Source: Bacillota bacterium
Lineage (GTDB): Bacteria > Bacillota > UBA994
Assembly: GCA_018725535.1 (NCBI GenBank)
Contig: QLUS01000001.1
Span: forward strand, 1 to 49,065
Reading direction: 5' to 3'
DNA length: 49,065 nt
This document shows, piece after piece, positions 1-7,170 of the stretch (positions are counted from its first letter, which is position 1; every line of letters begins with the position of its first letter). Position numbers and translations under genes: made by a program. The notes beneath the pieces were generated by a model. It worked only from the letters and a program-made list of their open reading frames with translations, did not search any database and was not told where the DNA came from.

Positions 1-57
1 GTTGAGCAGGGTGTTAGAACTTTGTTAGAACTTCTGGGATTTTGGGCTGGAACACAA

Positions 58-86
58 AATACCAAGGACGAGAAGTCCTTGGTATT
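58..86 (-). terminator. Intrinsic terminator after tRNA-Val(GAC)
   Basis: A perfect 12-bp inverted repeat (58-69 with 75-86) encloses a 5-nt loop. Read on the minus strand it begins 11 nt after the CCA end of the tRNA and is followed by a short T-rich run (ATTTTGTG). This is the form of a Rho-independent terminator for the tRNA transcript. Nothing else recognisable lies in bases 1-57. Confidence 0.85.
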
Positions 87-97
87 CCTAGTTCTTA

Positions 98-174
98 TGG
101 TGGGAGCAACAGGGCTCGAACCTGTGGCCTCTACCGTGTCAGGGTAGCGCTCATCCCAACTGAGCTATGCCCCC
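98..174 (-). tRNA. tRNA-Val (anticodon GAC)
   Basis: The reverse complement folds as a cloverleaf. The acceptor stem is GGGGGCA/TGCTCCC with one G-U pair. The anticodon stem CTACC/GGTAG holds the loop CTGACAC, giving anticodon GAC. The T-arm has GGTTCGAGCC, and CCA is encoded in the gene. It stands alone, with a consensus promoter upstream and a strong terminator downstream, so it is probably a single-gene transcript. Confidence 0.97.
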
Positions 175-186
175 TCAGCGACTTTC

Positions 187-215
187 ATTATACAGGCGCG
201 TCTAGACAGTGTCAA
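187..215 (-). promoter_or_regulatory. Consensus sigma-A promoter of tRNA-Val(GAC)
   Basis: On the minus strand TTGACA (210-215) and TATAAT (187-192) are separated by exactly 17 bp, a perfect match to the sigma-70/sigma-A consensus. It points at the tRNA 12 bp downstream. The -35 box lies inside the last codons of the M14 peptidase gene. Confidence 0.9.
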
Positions 216-1959
216 CCGCAGAGTTGTCTGTGCCCTCATGTCGCAATCCTCCGTCCCCAAGCAACACCACAGCCCGCTTGCTGCCACCACGCTGAGACAA
301 CAGGTGTACCGTAAGTTCTGGGTTAGCCAATTCGCCTTTGACGCGGACGTTCCACTTCACGCGTACCGTGCCCTTCTGCGGGGGAAACACATAGTAGAAC
401 CACGCTTTCTGTCCTGCGGCATACCCTTCAAGGTGGCCAACTTCATACTGGTGCTCGCAGTTCAATAGCTCCATGCCTTTGGGCAACTCGAGGCGGACCA
501 AGTCTGGTCTTACCGCCTTTTGCTTTACCGCTTGCTTGGTAATGTTCGTTGACAGGAACCCGTGGTTTGAGACCACTGCATGCACGCTGTAGAGATTCTC
601 GCCGAGTGGCGAGACTTTGACCTCATCAATGTGTACTTCAGGCAGGGCAAGCGCGTAACCGATGGCAAAAGCGGTCATTCTGTGGCATTCGGCATGGAGC
701 AAATGGCGCGGTGGATTCTGGCGGTATTCCTTGACTTTCCATCCACCAACCTCTACTGCGCCAAACTGCGGATGCGTAACCTTGTGCCAAGGCACAAAAC
801 CCTCCCCAGTGAGCTCCCGGTCGTTCCACTGCAGAAGTTTAAGTTCGAGTTTGCGTCTGTCGATTTTCTCCGGGGACTTAAGGAAATCTGCCTTCATTTC
901 CGGAGCAGCACGACCGACCGCATCCCAGAGCTCCGGGGTAAACGCCAAGAGACCGAGCTGGTCAAAACACCAGTCGTCCAGCACACCCGAAGAACTATCG
1001 CCGTAACAGCAAATAACGGGGTAGCCGGTAGCATTTTCGCCCAACTTGCCGATAGCCGTATAGAGGGCAACATCTTCCTCGGCGAAATCTTTATCTGGAA
1101 TGGTGCTGTGCGGTCTAAAAAGCATCCCGCCTGTAGTATGGTAGAGCAACACCCCGGCTATGTTCGGGCGCTGACTAATGAACTCAACTTGACACCTAGT
1201 CTCTGGCTCAGAGAGCGGATAGGGGCCGGCGCCGGTTGTCTGCGTACTAAACCCCGAGGGAAAGTTTCGGTTAAGGTCTAAACCATACTTAGTGGCCACG
1301 TGCGCGAAGGGAGGCAATACTTCTTCTACCCACTCTCCCTTGGCATCCTTGAGCACGCCTTCGGTATAAATGTGGTAGAATGGCCCGGCCGTGTCAAGCG
1401 GCGAGCGCTCGGTCATCAGCCGTGCGTCTTCCGGGTCTACCTTCCATGCTCCGCGGGCGTCATCACGAATGCGCATTGAGAGAATCAGCCCGTTGCCATC
1501 GAAGTCCTCCGCATGCAGCCCGGGCGGGTCTTCATACTTACGAAAGTCAGGGAAGGGCCTAACGCTGCTCCTAAGATGAGCCGGACTCGTCAAATACAAC
1601 TCTGCACCGTCGGGATTAATGCGCGGCAAGATATAGAAACTGCGTGAATCGAGGAGCTTCGTAACCATTTCATCTGCTCCATAGCGCGAGAGCAAATAGT
1701 CAATCAAGTGGAGAGCCGCCATGGAGCCAGTCACTTCCCCGGCGTGAATGTTGCCATCCACATACATGCCGGGCTTCTCTGCAGGCAACCCGCTGCGGGA
1801 GTTAGTCAAAGTAACAGCCCAAATGTCGCGTCCTTCGTAACTCTTACCGACAGAAGCCAAGGTAACAAAGTCGGGATACTTCTCATTGAAGGCGTGTAGT
1901 GCATCGGTCAGTTCTTGATAGCGCAAGTAGCGGTCAAAAGTGACTGCTGCGTTTCCCAT
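202..1959 (-). CDS. M14-family zinc carboxypeptidase, 585 aa
   Basis: Predicted metallocarboxypeptidase that would trim C-terminal residues from peptides or cell-wall fragments. The family's zinc site is visible: H-A-G-E in GNIHAGEVTGS near residue 73 supplies the HxxE pair, and the third ligand is the His of LLYHTTGG. The substrate-binding DLNRNF motif and a late Glu in FTPELWD (the likely catalytic glutamate) are also present. No signal peptide is apparent, so it may be cytoplasmic. The C-terminal third looks like an extra beta-rich domain. The start is ATG, preceded by GAGAGGGG. It lies between two tRNA units with no linked metabolic gene. A second, much larger M14 protein is encoded at 30285-32738; the two are not close copies. 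Confidence 0.9.
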   Translation of the reverse strand: MGNAAVTFDRYLRYQELTDALHAFNEKYPDFVTLASVGKSYEGRDIWAVTLTNSRSGLPAEKPGMYVDGNIHAGEVTGSMAALHLIDYLLSRYGADEMVTKLLDSRSFYILPRINPDGAELYLTSPAHLRSSVRPFPDFRKYEDPPGLHAEDFDGNGLILSMRIRDDARGAWKVDPEDARLMTERSPLDTAGPFYHIYTEGVLKDAKGEWVEEVLPPFAHVATKYGLDLNRNFPSGFSTQTTGAGPYPLSEPETRCQVEFISQRPNIAGVLLYHTTGGMLFRPHSTIPDKDFAEEDVALYTAIGKLGENATGYPVICCYGDSSSGVLDDWCFDQLGLLAFTPELWDAVGRAAPEMKADFLKSPEKIDRRKLELKLLQWNDRELTGEGFVPWHKVTHPQFGAVEVGGWKVKEYRQNPPRHLLHAECHRMTAFAIGYALALPEVHIDEVKVSPLGENLYSVHAVVSNHGFLSTNITKQAVKQKAVRPDLVRLELPKGMELLNCEHQYEVGHLEGYAAGQKAWFYYVFPPQKGTVRVKWNVRVKGELANPELTVHLLSQRGGSKRAVVLLGDGGLRHEGTDNSAVDTV

Positions 1960-2090
1960 ACGTATTCCCCTCTCGCGGCGCGATCCGGTCTGTGCCTAAG
2001 TATGGATTCGCCCTGCGGCTAGGGAATTCCTGCGGCTAGGGTGCAGGCTAGCAAGGCAAAAAGTCGCTTGCGCGGCTCTTAGATGCTCTA

Positions 2091-2179
2091 TGGTGCCGAA
2101 GGCCGGAATCGAACCGGCACGCCCCTCACGGAGCGAGGGATTTTAAGTCCCTTGCGTCTGCCTGTTTCGCCACTTCGGC
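2091..2179 (-). tRNA. tRNA-Leu (anticodon TAA)
   Basis: An 89-nt class II tRNA with a long variable arm. The acceptor stem is GCCGAAG/CTTCGGC and the anticodon stem AGGGA/TCCCT holds loop CTTAAAA, giving TAA. CCA is encoded. It is the last gene of a seven-tRNA cluster transcribed on the minus strand. Confidence 0.97.
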
Positions 2180-2191
2180 AAATTAACCAGT

Positions 2192-2266
<75 letters not shown>

Positions 2267-2308
2267 GGAAAAAACCCAACCTACGTTTGTAGCTGAGCAG
2301 ATAAACTA

Positions 2309-2383
2309 TGGAGCGGAAGAAGAGATTCGAACTCTCGACCCTCGCCTTGGCAAGGCGATGCTCTACCGCTGAGCTACTTCCGC
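2309..2383 (-). tRNA. tRNA-Gly (anticodon GCC)
   Basis: The acceptor stem is GCGGAAG/CTTCCGC. The anticodon loop TTGCCAA gives GCC. The discriminator is U, and CCA is encoded. It lies within the tRNA cluster. Confidence 0.97.
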
Positions 2384-2466
2384 ATGCGTTACATTTTGGA
2401 TTTTAGCACAACCACTAACGGCTCGCTTTGTTTGCTCCCAGCTGAACACTGATGCCTCGACAAAGG

Positions 2467-2542
<76 letters not shown>

Positions 2543-2553
2543 ACTTTTCAAAG

Positions 2554-2629
2554 TGGCGGAGTCGACGGGAATCGAACCCGCGATCTCCGGCGTGACAGGC
2601 CGGCATGTTAACCGCTACACCACGACTCC
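2554..2629 (-). tRNA. tRNA-Asp (anticodon GTC)
   Basis: The acceptor stem GGAGTCG/CGACTCC is perfect. The anticodon loop CTGTCAC gives GTC. The discriminator is G, the expected identity element for tRNA-Asp, and CCA is encoded. It is 4 nt from the upstream Val gene, so the two are co-transcribed. Confidence 0.97.
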
Positions 2630-2633
2630 AAAG

Positions 2634-2709
2634 TGGTGGGAGCAATAGGGCTCGAACCTATGACCCCCTGCTTGTAAGGCAGGTGCTCTCCCAGCTGAGC
2701 TATGCTCCC
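2634..2709 (-). tRNA. tRNA-Val (anticodon TAC)
   Basis: The acceptor stem GGGAGCA/TGCTCCC is perfect. The anticodon stem CTGCC/AGCAG region holds a loop reading TTACAA, giving TAC. CCA is encoded. With the GAC isoacceptor at 98-174 it covers the valine codon box. Confidence 0.97.
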
Positions 2710-2720
2710 GCGCATTTAGT

Positions 2721-2749
2721 AGTATACTTGCTAACATTTCCGACGTCAA
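2721..2749 (-). promoter_or_regulatory. Promoter for the Val-Asp-Phe-Gly-Cys-Leu tRNA run
   Basis: Minus-strand TTGACG (2744-2749) and TATACT (2721-2726) with a 17-bp spacer, ending 11 bp before tRNA-Val(TAC). The match to consensus and the position support a dedicated internal promoter. Confidence 0.85.
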
Positions 2750-2766
2750 GCGGGAAGATGGGCTTC

Positions 2767-2791
2767 TTACCTCTTGCCTCTTGCCTCTTGA
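2767..2791. repeat. Three tandem CCTCTTG heptamers
   Basis: Three head-to-tail copies of the 7-mer CCTCTTG fill the gap between tRNA-Val(TAC) and tRNA-Arg. The unit differs from the TTTCCGC/TGTAAGC families further along, but the 7-nt period is the same. Confidence 0.7.
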
Positions 2792-2793
2792 AA

Positions 2794-2868
2794 TGGTACG
2801 CCCGAGAGGAATCGAACCTCCGCACCCGGATCCGGAGTCCGGCGCTCTATCCACTGAGCTACGGGCGC
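2794..2868 (-). tRNA. tRNA-Arg (anticodon CCG)
   Basis: The acceptor stem GCGCCCG/CGGGCGT has one terminal G-U pair. The anticodon stem CCGGA/TCCGG holds loop CTCCGGA, giving CCG. CCA is encoded. It is the first gene of the cluster after the promoter at 2884-2912. Confidence 0.96.
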
Positions 2869-2883
2869 GCTTATCACTCAACA

Positions 2884-2912
2884 AGTATATACTTTTGTTT
2901 TAGCGGACGCAA
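2884..2912 (-). promoter_or_regulatory. Promoter of tRNA-Arg(CCG)
   Basis: Minus-strand TTGCGT (2907-2912) and TATACT (2884-2889) with a 17-bp spacer, 15 bp before the tRNA. It overlaps the short gap between murD and the tRNA cluster. Confidence 0.75.
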
Positions 2913-2932
2913 CCACAATAAAGCAATGCATA

Positions 2933-4315
2933 CTACAGCGATCCTACAATTGCCTTAAATTGGCGACCGCGGTCTTCAAAATCACGAAACATATCAAAGC
3001 TCGCGCAAGCAGGCGAGAGCACAACGCTGCTCCCGGGAAGTGTTTGCGCTTGACACCACTCTACCGCAGCGGCCAGGGAAGGCAGAATCGCGCTCTTCAC
3101 GTGTCTCCCGCTTTGGTGCTCGGCTAGTGAAATTTCCTGGGAAATTTTCTGCGCAGTCCTTCCGATAAGCGCTACGGCGCGCACCCGCTCGACAATGACG
3201 CGCGCTAGTTCATCAAAGGGAACCTGCTTGTCAGAGCCGCCGGCGATGAGCACGATGTCTCCTCCAATCGCCGCAAGACCGGCTATGGTGCGCGTCGGAC
3301 TAGAAGCGATCGAGTCATTGTAGTACTTTACGCCGTTTAACTCACGCACTAGTTCTAAGCGGTGCTCTACTGTAGCAAACTCCGTCACGGCTTTCGCTAT
3401 AACTGATACAGGTACATTCTGCACCAAACAGGCGGCAGCGGCAGCCGCGACATTCTCCTGATTGTGCACCCCACGCAGCTTAAGGTCAGCTGCATGACAA
3501 ATTCGTTCTTCTCGCCCCTGCCAACGCGCGATCAAGTGGCCCTCGCGCCAGAACACACCCTCCGGGAGCTCGCTCAGGCGGCTAAAGAACATGGCCTTCC
3601 CCGGCACCGCGGCACCCATGTCGCGCGTAAGAGCATCGTCGTAGTTTAGTATGACCACATCGCCCGGCAGCTGATATCGCCAAATGTTGACCTTAGCCGC
3701 GACATACTCCTTATAGCTCTTATGTACGTCGAGGTGATTGGGAGAGATGTTCGTAATTACAGCCACATGCGGACTTTGTCGCATTGGCATAAGTTGAAAA
3801 CTCGACAGCTCCAAGACAACCCTGTCTCCGTTTTCGATTCTCTCGACCTGCTCAATCAGGGAATTGCCGATGTTGCCTCCCAAGTACGTGTGAGCGCCAG
3901 CTTCTCTGAACACGGCTGCGATCAGGGAAGTTGTGGTGGTTTTGCCGTCGCTCCCAGTTACGGCGGTTATAGGCGCAGGGCACAGCTCACAAAAGAGCTC
4001 GATCTCGCTTGTCACTATGGCGCCGTTCGCAACCGCCGCGCTGAGCTCCGGCAAATCCGGGCGCATGACAGGAGTCTTAAAGATGAGGTCAAACCCCTTA
4101 AGGTCCGCAAGATAGTCCTCACCCAGCCTAAGATCGACTTCTAGACCATCTAGCAGCGCCAGAACTTCTGGCATATCCTGCGCTTGCCGCTTGTCTAGCG
4201 CAGTGACATGCGCGCCCTCCTTAAGCAGGAAGCGCACCAGCGGCACACCGCTTCTTAGACCAAGCCCCAAAACGGCTACTTTCTTACCGCTCTTCGAGCT
4301 AGCTATCTTAGTCAT
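2933..4315 (-). CDS. murD: UDP-N-acetylmuramoyl-L-alanine--D-glutamate ligase (MurD)
   Basis: Cytoplasmic Mur ligase that adds D-glutamate to UDP-MurNAc-L-Ala using ATP in peptidoglycan synthesis. The N-terminal Rossmann-like region (VAVLGLGLRSG) binds the UDP substrate. The ATP loop TGSDGKTTTT is near residue 115, followed by a HNQEN motif (around residue 285) and a C-terminal SPACASFDMFRDFEDRG block typical of MurD. At 460 aa its length is normal. I chose the ATG at 4315: AAAGGAG lies 6 nt upstream, whereas the TTG two codons earlier directly abuts that ribosome site. It is not inside a dcw cluster here; its neighbours are tRNAs and a fatty-acid-type dehydrogenase. Confidence 0.95.
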   Translation of the reverse strand: MTKIASSKSGKKVAVLGLGLRSGVPLVRFLLKEGAHVTALDKRQAQDMPEVLALLDGLEVDLRLGEDYLADLKGFDLIFKTPVMRPDLPELSAAVANGAIVTSEIELFCELCPAPITAVTGSDGKTTTTSLIAAVFREAGAHTYLGGNIGNSLIEQVERIENGDRVVLELSSFQLMPMRQSPHVAVITNISPNHLDVHKSYKEYVAAKVNIWRYQLPGDVVILNYDDALTRDMGAAVPGKAMFFSRLSELPEGVFWREGHLIARWQGREERICHAADLKLRGVHNQENVAAAAAACLVQNVPVSVIAKAVTEFATVEHRLELVRELNGVKYYNDSIASSPTRTIAGLAAIGGDIVLIAGGSDKQVPFDELARVIVERVRAVALIGRTAQKISQEISLAEHQSGRHVKSAILPSLAAAVEWCQAQTLPGSSVVLSPACASFDMFRDFEDRGRQFKAIVGSL

Positions 4316-4372
4316 ACGCAACTCCTTTGAAGCAACGTTTAGAACACTGGCGGCATTGCGTAACGCGATATA

Positions 4373-4389
4373 ACAAAAGGACCGTCCCC
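4373..4389 (-). repeat. Fragment of the GGGGACGG palindromic repeat
   Basis: Read on the minus strand this begins GGGGACGG and continues TCCTTTTGT, matching the left arm of the 35-nt repeat at 10633-10667 with one T missing. It sits in the 96-bp gap between hbd and murD and is followed by C-rich sequence (4381-4412). Confidence 0.6.
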
Positions 4390-4411
4390 CTGTCCCCTCC
4401 CCCTGTTTCCC

Positions 4412-5260
4412 CTACTTGTAGGCGTGAAAGCCTCTGCCGGTCTTGCGGCCAAGGTGGCCCGCCTGTACGAGACGCCGCAGCATGGGCGCAGGGCGGTACT
4501 TGTCACCTAGGCCTGCATGCAGGATTTCCATGATGGAGAGGCACACATCTAAGCCAATTAGGTCTGCTAATGCTAAGGGGCCTAAGGGATGATTCGCGCC
4601 TAGCTTCATCACGGTATCGATGGCCTCCGCAGAAGCTACGCCCTCCTGTAAACAGAAAGCCGCCTCGTTAATCATGGGGATAAGCACCCTGTTTATGACA
4701 AACCCGGGGAAGTCGTTGACCTCTACCCCGGTTTTCCCCATACGCGCTACCACGGACATCGCCGCGCTAAAGGTCTCGTCACTGGTCGCTTGCGCGCGTA
4801 TAACTTCAACTAGTTGCATCAGCGGCACGGGGTTCATGAAATGCATGCCGACTACCCTGCTAGGCCGCTTCGTAAAGGAGGCCAGCTGCGTTAGCGGGAT
4901 ACTCGAGGTATTGCTGGCGAGGATCGTATGTGCGGCGCAGATCTTGTCTAGCTGCAGGAAGATGCCTTTTTTGACTTCTACATTCTCAGTTACAGCCTCA
5001 ACGACCAACTCAACCTCCACAGCGCGATCTAGCTCAGTAGTTGTAGCGATACGGGCAAGAATCTCTTGACGCTCAACGGCAGGAAGCTTTCCTTTTTCTA
5101 CGGCTCGGCTTAACAACCGGTCAATACTCTGCACGGCGCGCGTGAGGTAAGCTGCCTCTAGGTCACAAAGCAGCACATTGTATTTTGCTTCTGCCGCCAC
5201 CTGCGCAATGCCGCTGCCCATCTGTCCGGCACCTATTACCATGATCGTCCTAATCTCCAT
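4412..5260 (-). CDS. hbd: 3-hydroxybutyryl-CoA dehydrogenase
   Basis: NAD(P)-dependent dehydrogenase interconverting acetoacetyl-CoA and 3-hydroxybutyryl-CoA, used in butyrate-type fermentation or beta-oxidation. The N-terminal Rossmann motif GAGQMGSGIA, the SNTSSIPLT loop, the catalytic-His region HFMNPVPLMQLVE, and the C-terminal GFVINRVL and LGANHPLGPLALADLIGLD motifs are all present. The start is the ATG at 5260, giving 282 aa, the usual length; AAAGGAGA lies 7 nt upstream, while an in-frame GTG at 5278 overlaps that ribosome site. No thiolase, crotonase or acyl-CoA dehydrogenase gene is adjacent, so the pathway cannot be assigned from context. Confidence 0.95.
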   Translation of the reverse strand: MEIRTIMVIGAGQMGSGIAQVAAEAKYNVLLCDLEAAYLTRAVQSIDRLLSRAVEKGKLPAVERQEILARIATTTELDRAVEVELVVEAVTENVEVKKGIFLQLDKICAAHTILASNTSSIPLTQLASFTKRPSRVVGMHFMNPVPLMQLVEVIRAQATSDETFSAAMSVVARMGKTGVEVNDFPGFVINRVLIPMINEAAFCLQEGVASAEAIDTVMKLGANHPLGPLALADLIGLDVCLSIMEILHAGLGDKYRPAPMLRRLVQAGHLGRKTGRGFHAYK

Positions 5261-5363
5261 GAAACAATCTCCTTTCACTCCCTTGGATATGCTTTCGCTG
5301 CAGGAATGTCGATATCCTTTTCCCAGTGCGTGTTATAATGCTGTATGTAGAGGAGTGATAGTT

Positions 5364-5936
5364 TTGGACAAGCGTGGCAACCTCTGCGCCGCATCTCTTT
5401 TCGGGAGCTTCGCTAAGGTAGGCGCATTTACTTTCGGTGGCGGCATCGCCATGCTCCCAGTAATCGAACGGGAGGTCGTCGAGCACAGGCAATGGCTCTC
5501 CACAGAGGAGTTTGTCGACGTGCTGGCCATAGCTCAGTCTGGTCCGGGGGCGATAGCCATCAACACCGCCATACTTACGGGACACAAATTGCTTGGGCTA
5601 AAGGGCGTCGCCGCCGCTACCGCCGGCGTAGTGGCTCCCTCTTTCTTTGTTATTCTCGTGATTGCCGCACTGTTGCCCCATGCTGGTCAGTCCCCCATTC
5701 TAAACGGTTTCTTTATGGGTGTCCGCCCCGCAGTAGTCGCGCTGATTGCCGCAGCAGCCATAAAGCTTGGGCAGAAAATCCTCGTCGATAAGTTTAGCAT
5801 AGCCCTTGCAGGCATTACGCTACTTGTTAGTTTACTGCTAAACCCGCACCCCGCGGTCTTAATCCCCATTGCCGCGTTGATTGGGCTTGGCCGATTTTTC
5901 TATCTGCAAAAGGGAGAGGAAGGTAGCCGTAGGTGA
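5364..5936 (+). CDS. Chromate transporter family half-protein (ChrA-like), first of pair
   Basis: Integral membrane protein of the CHR family; characterised members export chromate, but many short ones have untested substrates. The 190-residue protein is a half-length ChrA. It shows the family motif FAKVGAFTFGGGIAMLPVIEREVV near the N-terminus and AQSGPGAIAINTAILTG, followed by several hydrophobic segments. The start is TTG at 5364, 8 nt after AGGAG; an open frame continues upstream but overlaps hbd antisense and lacks a ribosome site. A possible -10 box TATAAT lies at 5334-5339 without a clear -35. The stop overlaps the start of the next gene by 4 nt (GTGA), so the halves are translationally coupled and probably form a heterodimer. 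Confidence 0.88.
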   Translation: MDKRGNLCAASLFGSFAKVGAFTFGGGIAMLPVIEREVVEHRQWLSTEEFVDVLAIAQSGPGAIAINTAILTGHKLLGLKGVAAATAGVVAPSFFVILVIAALLPHAGQSPILNGFFMGVRPAVVALIAAAAIKLGQKILVDKFSIALAGITLLVSLLLNPHPAVLIPIAALIGLGRFFYLQKGEEGSRR

Positions 5937-6451
5937 TACTGCTCCGACTCCTCGCAAGCTTCTTTACTGTAGGGTTTTTTAGCTATGGTGGCGGCTACGC
6001 CATGATTCCCTTGTTCGAGCGCGAAATTGTGCAGCGACAGCAGTGGCTCTCGGCGCGGGAATTTCTCGACATCCTCGCTATCGCCGAGATTACACCGGGG
6101 CCTATCGCCATCAACTCCGCAACTTTTGTAGGATACCGCATGGCTGGGGTGCTTGGCTCCATTATGGCTACGCTAGGAGTAGTTTTGCCTTCCCTGCTAG
6201 TTATTGGGGTTCTATCTTTTCTTTACATCAAGTACCAGGGGGCGCCGCCGCTCAAGGCAGCCTTTGCCGCGATACGACCCCTAGTCGTAGTGCTTATCCT
6301 GATGGCAGCCATTAACATTGGCACTAGGACTATATATGACACTTACAGCACCATCGTGGCGGCAACTGCGCTCTTGCTCATGCTGAAAACCCGCATTAAC
6401 CCCATATTGTTGCTTGTACTCTCCGGTGTCGTAGGTGTGATAATATTCTAG
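5933..6451 (+). CDS. Chromate transporter family half-protein (ChrA-like), second of pair
   Basis: Second CHR-family half, 172 aa. It carries the matching motif FFTVGFFSYGGGYAMIPLFEREIV and AEITPGPIAINSATFVGYR, with about five hydrophobic stretches. The two halves are paralogous, as is usual for paired short-chain CHR proteins. The GTG start overlaps the previous stop by 4 nt. The membrane substrate is unproven: chromate or another oxyanion is inferred only from the family name. Confidence 0.88.
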   Translation: MILLRLLASFFTVGFFSYGGGYAMIPLFEREIVQRQQWLSAREFLDILAIAEITPGPIAINSATFVGYRMAGVLGSIMATLGVVLPSLLVIGVLSFLYIKYQGAPPLKAAFAAIRPLVVVLILMAAINIGTRTIYDTYSTIVAATALLLMLKTRINPILLLVLSGVVGVIIF

Positions 6452-6466
6452 TAAAGAGGTTACAGC

Positions 6467-7144
6467 ATGAGGATCCCCAAGCGAGCACTGCTACCCCTAC
6501 GCCTTGTCTGCCTTACCTTGGCCTTTGTGGTTATCGGAGTGGCCATTGATGTTTCGATTAAGGCTAACCTAGGGGTTGGCGCATGGACTGTATTCCACCT
6601 AGGAATTGCAGGCCACAGCGGATGGACACAGGGGCAAGTAAGCCAAATAGTTGGATTGGCAATCATTGCGTTGAGCTACTTACTTGGCATCAAGCCTGCG
6701 ATTGGCACTGTCCTTAATATGCTGCTCATTGGCTGGTTTTTCGACGCATCTGTCGCCATGCGACTCATCCCTCCTGCGCCCTCCCCTGCGTTCGGCCTGC
6801 TCTACCTCCTCGCTTCAACTCTGCTCATGGGCTTTGGCGGCGCCATGTACATGAGTGCCGGCCTAGGTGCCGGTCCACGCGACAGCTTGATGCTAGCCTT
6901 GATTAGACGTACGGCGTGGCCAGTACGCTCCATACGCACGGGGATGGAGATAACCGTGCTGGGGCTAGGCTGGCTATTGGGCGGTCCGGTAGGTCTGGGC
7001 ACACTTGTGCTGTCCATGGGCTTAGGCCCTGCGGTGGAACTCTTCTTTGAGTTCTTCAGGTTGCTTACTACTAAGAGCGAACTTGCGAGCACTGTCATGA
7101 GTGTGCCGGTGCCAAAGACAAGATCCACGCTAAAGCTTGGATAA
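6467..7144 (+). CDS. YczE-type integral membrane protein
   Basis: 225-residue membrane protein with about five or six hydrophobic segments. The sequence MYMSAGLGAGPRDSLML and the early KANLGVGAWTVFHLG are the two repeat-like Gly-rich motifs of the YczE/YitT-like family (COG2364). In Bacillus a YczE homologue is needed for a Sfp-linked phenotype, but no biochemical activity is established. It is 15 nt after the second chrA half and 26 nt before pyk on the same strand, so all four genes may share a transcript. The ATG has AGAGG upstream. Confidence 0.8.
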   Translation: MRIPKRALLPLRLVCLTLAFVVIGVAIDVSIKANLGVGAWTVFHLGIAGHSGWTQGQVSQIVGLAIIALSYLLGIKPAIGTVLNMLLIGWFFDASVAMRLIPPAPSPAFGLLYLLASTLLMGFGGAMYMSAGLGAGPRDSLMLALIRRTAWPVRSIRTGMEITVLGLGWLLGGPVGLGTLVLSMGLGPAVELFFEFFRLLTTKSELASTVMSVPVPKTRSTLKLG

Positions 7145-7170
7145 CCTATTGAGAAAGGAAAGATTACAGC

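Noticed and set aside
580..1281. 233-codon open frame antisense to the M14 peptidase
   Set aside because: No ribosome site or recognisable domain; the M14 gene on the other strand has clear catalytic motifs.
4316..4321. TTG start for murD
   Set aside because: It directly abuts the AAAGGAG ribosome site; the ATG at 4315 has proper spacing.
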